Origin: PALSA-1006 sp037140475 | GTDB lineage: Bacteria; Pseudomonadota; Gammaproteobacteria; Burkholderiales; Gallionellaceae | Length of the DNA stretch: 64,000 nucleotides | Direction of reading: 5' to 3' | NCBI GenBank assembly: GCA_037140475.1 | Contig: JBAXEJ010000004.1 | Span: forward strand, 8,013-72,012 | Part shown: in pieces, positions 43,216 through 51,681 of the stretch | Numbering within the stretch: the stretch's first letter is position 1 | Layout: each line of letters starts with the position of its first letter | The notes under the pieces: model-generated | The model's database searches: none | Seen by the model: only the letters and a program-made list of their open reading frames with translations | Told to the model about the DNA's origin: nothing | Position numbers and translations under genes: made by a program

Positions 43216-44490
43216 ATGAAAATTTTGGTGATAGGTAACGGCGGCCGCGAACACGCACTGGCATGGCGCTTAGCGCAAGGCGCAAAAGTACAAAAAGTTT
43301 TCGTTGCCCCTGGCAATGCAGGCACTGAGTTAGAAGATGGCGTAGAAAACGTCGCCATCACAGCCATCCCTGAGCTGATTGAATTCGTTAAACACGAAGA
43401 TATCTACATGACTGTCGTTGGCCCCGAAGCGCCTCTAGCTGCGGGTATCGTGGATGCCTTCCGTACTGAAGGACTCAAAATATTTGGCCCAAGCAAAGCG
43501 GCGGCACAACTCGAATCCTCCAAAGATTTCGCCAAGCGCTTCATGACGCGCCATAACATCCCGACGGCGTTTTTCGAGACCTTTAGCGACATCGCACCTG
43601 CCAAAGCCTATGTGGAAAAACACGGTGCGCCTATCGTCATCAAGGCAGATGGACTTGCCGCAGGTAAAGGCGTGGTCGTTGCGATGAGCAAGCAAGAAGC
43701 CTTCGATGCTATCGACATGATGCTCTCGGACAACAAACTCGGTGATGCCGGTGCACGCGTAGTTATCGAAGAATTCCTCGCGGGCGAAGAAGCCAGCTTC
43801 ATCGTGATGGTGGATGGCAAAAACGTGTTGGCGATGGCTACCAGCCAAGACCATAAACGCTTACTGGATGGCGACAACGGCCCTAACACCGGCGGCATGG
43901 GCGCTTATTCTCCTGCTCCAGTTGTCACCCCCACGATCCACGCCAAAGTATTGCGCGAAGTGATCCAACCCGTGGTGCGCGGCATGGAAAGCGAAGGTAT
44001 TACTTACACTGGCTTTTTATATGCCGGCTTGATGATTTCTCCCGACGGCGGCATCAAGGTACTCGAATTTAATTGCCGCATGGGCGACCCAGAAACACAG
44101 CCGATCATGTTGCGTTTAAAGAGCGATTTTGCTGCCATCGTTGAGCACGCGATTGATGGAACCTTAGATAAAGTCGAAGCCGAATGGGATAGACGGACTG
44201 CATTGGGCGTGGTCTTGGCGGCTGCCCATTATCCCGACACACCGCGCAAAGGCGATGTCATCACGGGTCTACCAAAGAAATTACAAGACGCTCATGTCTT
44301 CCACGCAGGTACAACCACACAGGACGACAAAGTGGTCACCAACGGCGGGCGAGTGCTGTGCGTTGTCGCTTTGGGTGACATGGTGCGACATGCACAAAAA
44401 AATGCCTATGACATCGCCGACACGATTCGCTTTGATGGCATGCAGATGCGCCGAGACATCGGCTGGCGTGCGATCCAGCATAAAAAGTAA
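43216..44490 (+). CDS. purD: Phosphoribosylamine-glycine ligase
   Basis: This 424-residue ATP-grasp enzyme catalyses the second step of purine synthesis. It begins MKILVIGNGGREHALAWRLA and has VVGPEAPLAAGIVD, VIKADGLAAGKGVVVA (ATP loop), GPNTGGMGAYSPAPVV and FNCRMGDPETQPIM (metal ligands). Full length. It follows purH by 33 bases with ribosome site GAGGAG. Confidence 0.96.
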   Translation: MKILVIGNGGREHALAWRLAQGAKVQKVFVAPGNAGTELEDGVENVAITAIPELIEFVKHEDIYMTVVGPEAPLAAGIVDAFRTEGLKIFGPSKAAAQLESSKDFAKRFMTRHNIPTAFFETFSDIAPAKAYVEKHGAPIVIKADGLAAGKGVVVAMSKQEAFDAIDMMLSDNKLGDAGARVVIEEFLAGEEASFIVMVDGKNVLAMATSQDHKRLLDGDNGPNTGGMGAYSPAPVVTPTIHAKVLREVIQPVVRGMESEGITYTGFLYAGLMISPDGGIKVLEFNCRMGDPETQPIMLRLKSDFAAIVEHAIDGTLDKVEAEWDRRTALGVVLAAAHYPDTPRKGDVITGLPKKLQDAHVFHAGTTTQDDKVVTNGGRVLCVVALGDMVRHAQKNAYDIADTIRFDGMQMRRDIGWRAIQHKK

Positions 44491-44493
44491 TTC

Positions 44494-45051
44494 GTGCAGC
44501 GCCCTGCGTTTTCTTTTCGCGCACTCGCCACCCACCTCAAGCGCGGCGGCTTAATCGCTTATCCCACAGAGTCTTGCTATGGCTTGGGCTGCGATCCAAA
44601 TAGTCGCCAAGCGGTGCAGCGCATTCTTCAACTCAAACGACGCCCGCAGCAGAAGGGATTGATACTGATTGCTTCGGAATATTCTCAGATAAGTCAATAT
44701 ATTCAATATATTACAAAAAATGAGCAAGCCAGACTCAAGAACGACGGCGCGCAAGCCATTACCTATTTAATGCCCGCACGGCCTTCTGCGCCACGCTGGT
44801 TACGCGGCAAACATGACTCGCTGGCCATTCGGTTTACCGCGCACCCTGTCGCAAAAAATTTATGCCGCGCTAGCCATAGCGCATTAGTTTCTACCAGCGC
44901 GAATCGAAGCGGTATGCGTCCTGCTAAAACTTACGCCGAGTGCCAGCGCTTGTTTGGCAAAAATGTTTGGGTGCTACGCGGCCGCATCGGAAAACGTAAG
45001 CAGCCTTCAACAATACGCGCGTGGTCGGATGATAGAATCGTGCGCAAATAA
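44494..45051 (+). CDS. tsaC: L-threonylcarbamoyladenylate synthase (YrdC/Sua5 domain)
   Basis: This 185-residue YrdC-domain protein makes the threonylcarbamoyl-AMP used for the t6A37 modification of tRNA. Motifs are GGLIAYPTESCYGLGCDPNS, LKRRPQQKGLILIA (KRxxxK), YLMPARPSAPRWLRG, LAIRFTAHPVAKNLC and SALVSTSANRSGM. Length fits the short TsaC form without a Sua5 C-terminal domain. The start is GTG at 44494, three bases after purD, with no clear ribosome site, so translation is probably coupled to purD. Confidence 0.92.
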   Translation: MQRPAFSFRALATHLKRGGLIAYPTESCYGLGCDPNSRQAVQRILQLKRRPQQKGLILIASEYSQISQYIQYITKNEQARLKNDGAQAITYLMPARPSAPRWLRGKHDSLAIRFTAHPVAKNLCRASHSALVSTSANRSGMRPAKTYAECQRLFGKNVWVLRGRIGKRKQPSTIRAWSDDRIVRK

Positions 45052-45073
45052 CAACGAACACACCGGAGAAAAA

Positions 45074-45988
45074 ATGGATAGCAATGCCGTAAAAAAATAC
45101 CTGCTTGGACTGCAAGAACAGATTGTTCAAGGACTCGAAAAAATTGATGGCAAACCTTTTTTGCGCGACCCATGGACGCGTGCCACCGGTAGCGGCGGCA
45201 TCGGTAAAGGTGAAGGTATTAGCTGCATCATCGAGGAAGGTAATGTGTTGGAACGCGGCGGTGTCGCTTTCTCCCATGTGCAAGGCGACAAAATGCCTGC
45301 CTCGGCTACCGCGCATCGCCCAGAATTAGCCGGATGTAGCTGGGAAGCGATGGGGGTGTCATTGGTGATGCACCCGCGCAACCCCTACGCGCCAACATCG
45401 CACGCCAACGTGCGCATGTTCATGGCACACAAACCGAGTGGCGAAAAAGTGTTTTGGTTTGGCGGTGGCATGGACCTCACGCCTTATTACGGTTTTGAAG
45501 AAGACGCAAAACACTTCCACAAAGCTTGCAAAAATTCACTTGCGCCGTTTGATCCGTCCTTACATCCGAAATACAAAAAATGGTGCGATGAGTATTTCTT
45601 CTTGAAGCATCGCAACGAGCCGCGCGGTGTGGGCGGTATTTTCTTTGACGACTTGAGTGAGCCGAATTTCGAGACCGCATTCGCGATTCAACAAAGTGTC
45701 GGTGACCATTACCTAAGCGCCTATGCACCGCTGTTGGAAAAACGCAAAGACACGCCTTACGGTGAGCGCGAGCGCGATTTCCAACTGTATCGTCGCGGAC
45801 GTTATGTGGAATTCAATCTGGTGATCGACCGTGGCACCATCTTTGGCTTGCAATCGAATGGCCGCACCGAGTCTATTTTGCTTTCCATGCCACCTCTGGT
45901 GAAATGGCGCTACGACTGGCATCCTGAAGCCGGCTCGCCAGAAGCCGATTTATACGATAAATTTTTAGTACCGCAAGATTGGGTTTAA
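45074..45988 (+). CDS. hemF: Oxygen-dependent coproporphyrinogen-III oxidase
   Basis: This 304-residue enzyme converts coproporphyrinogen III to protoporphyrinogen IX in haem synthesis and uses O2. It has ARATGSGGIGKGEG-like sequence (TRATGSGGIGKGEGISCIIE), VMHPRNPYAPTSHANVRMF, WFGGGMDLTPYYGFEED, RGVGGIFFDDLSEP and GRYVEFNLVIDRGTIFGLQ. Full length. ATG 45074 follows GGAG. A longer frame overlaps tsaC and is not used. Its presence implies at least microaerobic growth. Confidence 0.95.
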   Translation: MDSNAVKKYLLGLQEQIVQGLEKIDGKPFLRDPWTRATGSGGIGKGEGISCIIEEGNVLERGGVAFSHVQGDKMPASATAHRPELAGCSWEAMGVSLVMHPRNPYAPTSHANVRMFMAHKPSGEKVFWFGGGMDLTPYYGFEEDAKHFHKACKNSLAPFDPSLHPKYKKWCDEYFFLKHRNEPRGVGGIFFDDLSEPNFETAFAIQQSVGDHYLSAYAPLLEKRKDTPYGERERDFQLYRRGRYVEFNLVIDRGTIFGLQSNGRTESILLSMPPLVKWRYDWHPEAGSPEADLYDKFLVPQDWV

Positions 45989-46003
45989 CTTGGAAAGGTA
46001 GTC

Positions 46004-46624
46004 ATGTCTGGAAAAAACCATTGGGAAAACGTCTACACCAGCAAAGCATCCGATGCTGTGAGTTGGTTTCAGCCACATGCCGATTTATCGCTCGATATCA
46101 TTAAGGGCACAGGCGTTGAAAAAACGGCGAGCATCATTGATGTCGGCGGAGGTGCTTCTACTTTAGTCGATGATCTTCTCAATAATGGATATCAAGACAT
46201 CACCGTGCTCGATTTATCTGCCGCGGCATTAACAACCGCGCATCGTCGTTTAGGCAAGCAAGGTGACAATGTACAGTGGCTAGAAGCGGACATCACCAAC
46301 ATCGAGTTACCGGCTCAGCGTTACGACATCTGGCACGACCGCGCCGTATTTCACTTTTTGACCGACCCCGCGCAACGCGCGCGCTACGTACAAAAAGTTT
46401 TGAACTCCGTCAAACTCGGCGGTCATGTCATTGTCGCCACCTTCGCTGAGGACGGTCCCTTGCAGTGCAGTGGATTGCCCGTCATGCGCTACAGCCCAGG
46501 TGAGCTGCATGATCAGTTTGGTGCGGCCTTTGTATTACTCAAGCATCAAAAAGAAGCACATCACACACCCTCCGGCGCGGTGCAGCAATTCACTTACTGT
46601 TACTGTCGACGCACACCTTCTTAA
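46004..46624 (+). CDS. Class I SAM-dependent methyltransferase
   Basis: This 206-residue protein has NHWENVYTSKASDAVSWFQP at the N terminus, the SAM loop ASIIDVGGGASTLVDDLL, the acidic strand end DITVLDLSAAAL, QWLEADITNIELP and HDRAVFHFLTDPAQRARYV. This subgroup, with the HDRAxFHFL motif, is common in proteobacteria. Its substrate is unknown to me. It follows hemF by 15 bases and converges with oxyR with a four-base overlap (46621-46624). Confidence 0.85.
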   Translation: MSGKNHWENVYTSKASDAVSWFQPHADLSLDIIKGTGVEKTASIIDVGGGASTLVDDLLNNGYQDITVLDLSAAALTTAHRRLGKQGDNVQWLEADITNIELPAQRYDIWHDRAVFHFLTDPAQRARYVQKVLNSVKLGGHVIVATFAEDGPLQCSGLPVMRYSPGELHDQFGAAFVLLKHQKEAHHTPSGAVQQFTYCYCRRTPS

Positions 46625-47523
46625 AGCTTGTTGATGCCAACTAGTTTGGCATGCATCACTGCTTCGATGAGCGCCTCAATAGCCTGAGTGCGGGCAAAAC
46701 TTTTGCGCCAAGCCAACGCAATTCGTCTTGAAGGAATCGGTTTCGCAAACGGAATGATTTTTATCAACTTACTCCGATAACGCGGACTATTCGCCGAAGC
46801 CGGTAGCACGGTAATGCCTAAGCCCGAAGCGACCATGTTGCGGATCGTCTCCAATGAAGTGCCCTTCTGAATATCGGCTCCTTTGCGATTAAGATCAGGG
46901 CAAGCCTCTGCCACCTGATTACTGAAGCAATGACCCGAATCCAACAGCAGCACTTTCTCCTCGGATAACTCTTGAGCTTTAATACTGCGGCGATCCGCCC
47001 AGCCATGCTCTGCACTCACTACTACTTCAAAATCCTCGTCGTACAGTGCCTGTGTAAGAATGCTGGCATCGCCATACGGCAGCGCAATCACGATCACGTC
47101 CAGCTTACCGTTACGCAACAGAATATCTAAATTCGCGGTGATATTTTCTTCCACCTCTAATGGCATCTCAGGCGCAACTTTTTTTAATGCGGGAATAAGG
47201 TCTGGTAGCAAATAAGGACCAACGCTATGAATCACCCCAATACGCAATGGCGTGGTGAGTTGATTGCTACCTTGTTTAGCAATTTCGCGAATCCGTTCGG
47301 CTTCTTCTAAAACTCGCTGCGCCTGCTCAACAATCGCGCTGCCAACTGGTGTCACTGTAATTTCACTTTTGCCACGCTCAAAGATTTTTACGCCCAAATC
47401 TACTTCTAACTTCTGTATCGCCAATGAGAGTGCGGGTTGGCTAATAAAAGAGCGTTCTGCCGCACGGCGAAAATTACGCTCTTGCGCCACCGCCACAATA
47501 AAACGTAGTTCGTTGAGTGTCAT
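46621..47523 (-). CDS. oxyR: LysR-family peroxide sensor OxyR
   Basis: This 300-residue regulator has an N-terminal winged helix-turn-helix (LRFIVAVAQERNFRRAAERS, ISQPALSLAIQKLE) and a LysR effector domain. The diagnostic feature is the redox Cys pair in SGHCFSNQVAEACP: two cysteines nine residues apart, the spacing of Cys199 and Cys208 in E. coli OxyR. RNMVASGLGITVLPAS is also conserved. It is divergent from a rubrerythrin-rubredoxin-Dps-reductase operon, which is a logical target. A palindrome lies just upstream of its start. Confidence 0.93.
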   Translation of the reverse strand: MTLNELRFIVAVAQERNFRRAAERSFISQPALSLAIQKLEVDLGVKIFERGKSEITVTPVGSAIVEQAQRVLEEAERIREIAKQGSNQLTTPLRIGVIHSVGPYLLPDLIPALKKVAPEMPLEVEENITANLDILLRNGKLDVIVIALPYGDASILTQALYDEDFEVVVSAEHGWADRRSIKAQELSEEKVLLLDSGHCFSNQVAEACPDLNRKGADIQKGTSLETIRNMVASGLGITVLPASANSPRYRSKLIKIIPFAKPIPSRRIALAWRKSFARTQAIEALIEAVMHAKLVGINKL

Positions 47524-47536
47524 TTCAATCTCCTTA

Positions 47537-47557
47537 GTGATTTGGATACTAAATCAC
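47537..47557. promoter_or_regulatory. Candidate OxyR operator between oxyR and rubrerythrin
   Basis: GTGATTT (47537-47543) and AAATCAC (47551-47557) form a perfect 7-bp inverted repeat with a 7-base spacer, and contain the T-N11-A pattern favoured by LysR proteins. It lies 14-34 bases upstream of the oxyR start, well placed for autoregulation and divergent control. Confidence 0.5.
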
Positions 47558-47655
47558 CTTAGTTAAAACAATCAATTAGATTTATGGATGCTACCTGTCT
47601 AAAGTGCAGGCCATGGACAGACACCACCGTTTGTTTAACTCAAAGGAGACTCAAC

Positions 47656-48123
47656 ATGAACCGACCCGAAATTAAAACGATGGCTAACTTAGAGGCAGCT
47701 TTTGCTGGCGAATCAATGGCGCATACCAAATATCGTTACTTTGCCAAAATCGCTCGCGCCGAAGGCCACGAAGAAGTTGCGCGCGTGTTTGAAGAAACTG
47801 CAGCACAAGAAGTGCAACACGCATTAGGGCATCTTGACTTGCTTTACCCCAGAGCTGAAATGAATACTGCACGCTGCCTACAAATGGCAATTGAAGGTGA
47901 GACATACGAATACACTGAGATGTATCCTAGCTTCCTAAAAACAGCTAAGCAGGAAGGTGATACGGCAGCTGCCACAGAAATTTCAGCACAGATTGCAGAA
48001 TCAAAAGAGCATGCTGAAATGTTTAAAGCAACTTTGGAAAAAGCCGCAAAACGTTTCGCAGCGCTCGCTAAAGTTGAAGAGCGTCACGCGAATCAATACC
48101 GCGCAGTTTTAGCAAAAATTTAA
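47656..48123 (+). CDS. Rubrerythrin (di-iron protein without rubredoxin domain)
   Basis: This 155-residue ferritin-like four-helix protein has the di-iron carboxylate motifs NLEAAFAGESMAHTKYRYFA, EEVARVFEETAAQEVQHALG, AIEGETYEYTEMYPSF and AESKEHAEMFKATLEK. It ends ERHANQYRAVLAKI without the C-terminal rubredoxin domain of classical rubrerythrin; the rubredoxin is a separate gene 23 bases downstream. Rubrerythrins reduce H2O2 with electrons from rubredoxin. ATG 47656 follows AAAGGAG. Confidence 0.93.
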   Translation: MNRPEIKTMANLEAAFAGESMAHTKYRYFAKIARAEGHEEVARVFEETAAQEVQHALGHLDLLYPRAEMNTARCLQMAIEGETYEYTEMYPSFLKTAKQEGDTAAATEISAQIAESKEHAEMFKATLEKAAKRFAALAKVEERHANQYRAVLAKI

Positions 48124-48146
48124 TTTTCAATTTTAAGGAGAACATC

Positions 48147-48311
48147 ATGAAAGTTTGGCAATGTGTAGTATGTGGTTTCATTTATGACGAAGCAGTGGGC
48201 TTACCGGCTGAAGGTCTCAAAGCAGGTACCGCTTGGAAAGACATCCCTGAAGATTGGGCATGCCCTGATTGCGGCGTATCAAAAGCCGATTTTGAGATGG
48301 TTGAAATTTAA
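48147..48311 (+). CDS. Rubredoxin
   Basis: This 54-residue protein carries the two CxxC iron-binding motifs WQCVVCGFIYDEAVGL and DWACPDCGVSKADFEMVEI, with the standard rubredoxin middle (GLKAGTAWKDIPEDW). It has a strong ribosome site (AAGGAG). It should shuttle electrons from the reductase encoded two genes downstream to the rubrerythrin upstream. Confidence 0.97.
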   Translation: MKVWQCVVCGFIYDEAVGLPAEGLKAGTAWKDIPEDWACPDCGVSKADFEMVEI

Positions 48312-48333
48312 ACCTCTTGTAAAGGAGAGCATC

Positions 48334-48831
48334 ATGAGCAAAGCGAAAAACAATAAGTCCGCTTCGATCAATATCGGGATCTCTGAAAAAGATCGTAGCA
48401 AGATTGCGGATGGGCTGTCGCGCATGTTGGCGGATAGCTATACCTTGTATCTTAAAACGCATAATTTTCACTGGAACGTGACTGGGCCAATGTTTCAAAC
48501 TTTGCACCTGATGTTTATGACGCAGTACAACGAAACTTGGTTAGCGGTCGATTCACTGGCTGAACGTATCCGCGCATTGGGTCATCCTGCACCCGGCAGT
48601 TATGAACAATTCGCCGCACTCACTTCAATTAAAGATAGTGATGGGGTACCCAATGCGAAGGAAATGATTCGGCAGTTAGTGGAAGCACAGGAAACCGTCG
48701 TGCGCACTGCCCGCGAGGTTTTTGTTATTGCAGAAAAAGCGGGCGATCAACCGACCGCTGATCTGCTCACACAACGCATGACCGTGCATGAGCAAAATGC
48801 GTGGATGTTACGCAGCTTGCTAGAAGACTAA
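48334..48831 (+). CDS. dps: Dps family DNA-binding ferritin-like protein
   Basis: This 165-residue protein forms dodecamers that oxidise and store iron with H2O2 and can bind DNA. The ferroxidase motif is intact: LKTHNFHWNVTGPMFQTLHLMF (His ligand) and NETWLAVDSLAERIRALG (Asp and Glu ligands). The N terminus is Lys/Asn/Ser-rich (MSKAKNNKSASINIG), compatible with DNA binding. ATG 48334 follows AAAGGAG. It is third in the peroxide-defence operon. Confidence 0.94.
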   Translation: MSKAKNNKSASINIGISEKDRSKIADGLSRMLADSYTLYLKTHNFHWNVTGPMFQTLHLMFMTQYNETWLAVDSLAERIRALGHPAPGSYEQFAALTSIKDSDGVPNAKEMIRQLVEAQETVVRTAREVFVIAEKAGDQPTADLLTQRMTVHEQNAWMLRSLLED

Positions 48832-48842
48832 GGAGAGTAATC

Positions 48843-49979
48843 GTGAAACCCATCGTGATTGTCGGCAGCGGCATAGCGGCTTACACCGTCATCCGTGAAC
48901 TACGAAAAATTAATCGTGACTTACCTATCACCTTGGTTTCTCGTGACAGCGGCGATAGCTACTCAAAGCCCATGCTATCGAATGCCTTTGCACAGAAGAA
49001 AGATATAAGCAATTTGGTGCAAACATCGGCGACGGGAATGGCAAAGCAGCTGGACTTTAATCTGCTTGCGAATACTGAGGTGCGCGCCATTGATCGTGAG
49101 CGCAAGCAATTAGATACCGCCTCGGGCGTTGTTGAATACGAAAAATTAGTCTTGGCAGTCGGTGCTGATCCCATTCGCATTCCATTACAAGGCGGTGCTG
49201 CGGATGCTGTTTTATCAGTGAATAATTTGACCGATTACGCAGTGTTTCGCGAACAACTTACAAACGCAAAGTCAGTTGCCATCATGGGTGGAGGGCTCAT
49301 CGGATGCGAGTTTGCCAATGACCTCGCCACAGCAGGCTACGCCGTAACTGTGATTGACCCAAGCGCCTACCCGCTGGCCAGCCTAATGCCTGAACAAGCA
49401 GGAAAGCAGCTGCTCGCACCACTCGAAAAAATCGGCGTCACTTGGCATTTTGGCACCTCGGTCCAAAGCATGAACAAAGCGGGATCTGGCTTCACGCTGA
49501 CACTCGCCAATAGCACTAGCTTGCAAGCCGATCTCGTGCTCTCTGCAGTCGGTCTGCGCCCACGCATTCAATTAGCAAGCAATGCAGGTTTGGCCGTTAA
49601 TCGCGGCATCGTTGTGGATGCCTCGCTGCGCACAAATGATGCTTCGATTTTTGCACTGGGTGATTGTGCCGAGATTGAAGGCAAGGTTTTGCCTTATATT
49701 TTGCCGATCATGAATGCGGCGAGAGCACTGGCTAAAGTCCTCAATGGAGAAGATGCAAAGGTTATTTTTCCCGCCATGCCAGTGGTGGTTAAAACACCTG
49801 CACATCCCGTTGCCTTGTCACCTGTGGCGCGTGATGCCGTCGGTATATGGCAACTCTTGGCATCCGGCGATGGAGTGAAAATGGGGTTTTTTGATCAAGC
49901 GCAAAACATGCTTGGCTTTGCACTCACTGGCGAATTTGCTAGCGAGCGTTCAGAGATGGCGCAAAAACTGGTTATTTGA
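48843..49979 (+). CDS. FAD-dependent rubredoxin reductase
   Basis: This 378-residue pyridine nucleotide-disulfide reductase family protein has the FAD loop IVIVGSGIAAYTVIREL, the NAD(P)H loop VAIMGGGLIGCEFANDLATA, and the C-terminal FAD motif FALGDCAEIEG. It resembles rubredoxin-NAD(+) reductases of the RubB/AlkT/NorW type. The gene context (rubredoxin and rubrerythrin in the same operon) gives the assignment its strength. The GTG start at 48843 follows AAGGAG. It converges with ubiA with an eight-base overlap. Confidence 0.92.
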   Translation: MKPIVIVGSGIAAYTVIRELRKINRDLPITLVSRDSGDSYSKPMLSNAFAQKKDISNLVQTSATGMAKQLDFNLLANTEVRAIDRERKQLDTASGVVEYEKLVLAVGADPIRIPLQGGAADAVLSVNNLTDYAVFREQLTNAKSVAIMGGGLIGCEFANDLATAGYAVTVIDPSAYPLASLMPEQAGKQLLAPLEKIGVTWHFGTSVQSMNKAGSGFTLTLANSTSLQADLVLSAVGLRPRIQLASNAGLAVNRGIVVDASLRTNDASIFALGDCAEIEGKVLPYILPIMNAARALAKVLNGEDAKVIFPAMPVVVKTPAHPVALSPVARDAVGIWQLLASGDGVKMGFFDQAQNMLGFALTGEFASERSEMAQKLVI

Positions 49980-50835
49980 TGAGGTAGTCAAGGGCGATGC
50001 CCGCAAACACCGCAGCACCTATCCAGTTGTTATGCAAAAAAGCCGCGAAGCATTTTTCGCGGCTTCTTTCTTTAATCAAGCCATAGTGATAAAACGCGAT
50101 GCCCTCGGCAACGATCAACCCCGCAAAGAATGCCACTCCTAGTCCGGTCATGAGTCCTGCCACTGCAAGCAAAGTCAGTGTAATGCCGTAACAAACCATC
50201 ACCGCAATCACGTCGTATTTTCCAAAAAACAATGCCGAGGAATGAATGCCGAGATGAATATCATCATCACGATCGACCATCGCATATTCAGTGTCGTAAG
50301 CAATCGCCCAAAATACGTTTGCCAGCAACAACACCCAAGCCACTGTCGGCACATCCCCTAGCGTTGCGGCAAACGCCATCGGAATGCCAAAGCCAAAGGC
50401 AATCCCCAAATAAGCCTGAGGAATGGCAAAAAAACGCTTGGTAAACGGATAGCTTGCTGCAAGAAATACCGCAGGAATTGACAGCAACAGGGTCAAACGA
50501 TTCAAAGGAAGTATTAATAGAAAGGCAATGAGCGACAAACCCGCAGCCAACAATAACGCTTCGCGCGTACTCACCTTGCCGCTGGTGAGCGGCCTGTCTT
50601 TAGTACGTTTCACATGCTTATCAATATCGCGGTCTGCATAGTCGTTAATCACGCACCCAGCAGAGCGCATCAGCACCGTCCCCAAAGTAAAGATAAGCAA
50701 GATTAACCAATTGGGATGTCCTGCGCTCGCAATCCATAGCCCCCACAGCGTGGGCCAGAGCAACAGCAAAATACCAATAGGACGATGCAGGCGGGCGAGT
50801 TGAAAGTAGAGATGTAAACGTTCAGTGAGATTCAT
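49972..50835 (-). CDS. ubiA: 4-hydroxybenzoate octaprenyltransferase
   Basis: This 287-residue integral membrane prenyltransferase attaches the polyprenyl chain to 4-hydroxybenzoate in ubiquinone synthesis. It has both Asp-rich metal motifs, CVINDYADRDIDKHVKRTKD and YDTEYAMVDRDDD, and about eight membrane helices. Full length. There is no ribosome site; a perfect 7-bp hairpin directly abuts the start codon. Its usual partner ubiC is 3.9 kb away on the same strand. Confidence 0.95.
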   Translation of the reverse strand: MNLTERLHLYFQLARLHRPIGILLLLWPTLWGLWIASAGHPNWLILLIFTLGTVLMRSAGCVINDYADRDIDKHVKRTKDRPLTSGKVSTREALLLAAGLSLIAFLLILPLNRLTLLLSIPAVFLAASYPFTKRFFAIPQAYLGIAFGFGIPMAFAATLGDVPTVAWVLLLANVFWAIAYDTEYAMVDRDDDIHLGIHSSALFFGKYDVIAVMVCYGITLTLLAVAGLMTGLGVAFFAGLIVAEGIAFYHYGLIKERSREKCFAAFLHNNWIGAAVFAGIALDYLIK

Positions 50836-50856
50836 GAGCTGATTTTAACTCAGCTC
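50836..50856 (-). promoter_or_regulatory. Hairpin directly before the ubiA start codon
   Basis: GAGCTGA and TCAGCTC form a perfect 7-bp stem with a 7-base loop, ending exactly at the base before the ubiA ATG. The only Shine-Dalgarno-like GAG lies inside the stem. It could slow initiation or end transcripts arriving from the accessory genes upstream. Confidence 0.35.
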
Positions 50857-50892
50857 GAGCTGTAAACTGCACATACAAACTAAGGCAAAAGC

Positions 50893-51255
50893 TTAAACAT
50901 AAAACTTGGAATCCTTACGTTTTCCCGGCTTGGCTTTTTGTATCACCACCCCTTTGACTACCTCAACACCTGGCACGTCTTCACTCGGAAAATTTTCATT
51001 CAGTGCCACCAGCGAGTGGCGTCCATCCTGAATGCGCATTTGCCGCATGGTGTATTCCCCGTTATGAAAAGCCACCACAAAAGAACCGTCTTTCACCAAG
51101 CCATCCGGCTCAACAATAATGACGTCGCCCTCGACAAATTCCGGCATCATCGACTCGCCATGCACCATCAGAGCATAAGCCTCGCCACTACTGCATGAAT
51201 CGCCCTCGCTGATCTCTTCAGCCGGCATGATGGGTATGATTTTATGTGTGCTCAT
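50893..51255 (-). CDS. S24/LexA-like domain protein lacking the catalytic lysine
   Basis: This 120-residue protein consists almost only of the LexA/UmuD-type C-terminal beta domain: ALMVHGESMMPEFVEGDVII holds the Ser position (Ser35), followed by VKDGSFVVAFHNGEYTMRQM. In LexA and UmuD a Lys stands about 37 residues after the Ser (TVKRL). Here that segment reads TMRQM with Arg71-Gln72 and no Lys. There is also no N-terminal helix-turn-helix and little room for a self-cleavage site. It is either an inactive relic of a phage-type repressor or a non-protease derivative. It lies downstream of the toxin gene on the same strand. Confidence 0.75.
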   Translation of the reverse strand: MSTHKIIPIMPAEEISEGDSCSSGEAYALMVHGESMMPEFVEGDVIIVEPDGLVKDGSFVVAFHNGEYTMRQMRIQDGRHSLVALNENFPSEDVPGVEVVKGVVIQKAKPGKRKDSKFYV

Positions 51256-51285
51256 TTAATCGCTTTCGTTTTTGATATTTTTAAC

Positions 51286-51681
51286 TTAGCCAGCTACTTG
51301 AATAATCTGATTCAATCGCTCACAAACCTCGGCAAATTTAGCATCACTCAGTGCTTTAAGTGGATGCATTTTTGCCTTGCGCAAGCGCCAGTCAAAAGAC
51401 TTAGGCTGATGGCACAACACAAAACTAATTTGCCCTGCTTTACGACCCGATGCTTTTCCTACGGCCACTGCAAAAGGGTTATCTGAGTTGTATTCCGCAG
51501 TCGTCATAGGCAGACCAATCACCAGAGAGGTCTTCTCATTAAATACACGCGGTGACAACACCAAAAAAGGATGCACATCGCGCATCTCTCGCCCTACCTG
51601 TGGATTGCAATCAATCCAGATAATCTCTTGCCGGTCTGGCACCCAGCGTTTTGTCGGCGCAGTTTTGGATGCGACTACCAA
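51286..51681 (-). CDS. MazF/PemK-type toxin
   Basis: This 131-residue protein shows the MazF/PemK endoribonuclease pattern: WVPDRQEIIWIDCNPQVGRE, then DVHPFLVLSPRVFNEKTSLV, the conserved GLPMTTAEYNS segment, and GQISFVLCHQPKSFDW. Such toxins cleave mRNA at short motifs. The start is TTG at 51681 with GGGAG upstream, overlapping the antitoxin stop by seven bases. The N-terminal 12 residues before WVPDR are longer than usual. Confidence 0.88.
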   Translation of the reverse strand: MVVASKTAPTKRWVPDRQEIIWIDCNPQVGREMRDVHPFLVLSPRVFNEKTSLVIGLPMTTAEYNSDNPFAVAVGKASGRKAGQISFVLCHQPKSFDWRLRKAKMHPLKALSDAKFAEVCERLNQIIQVAG

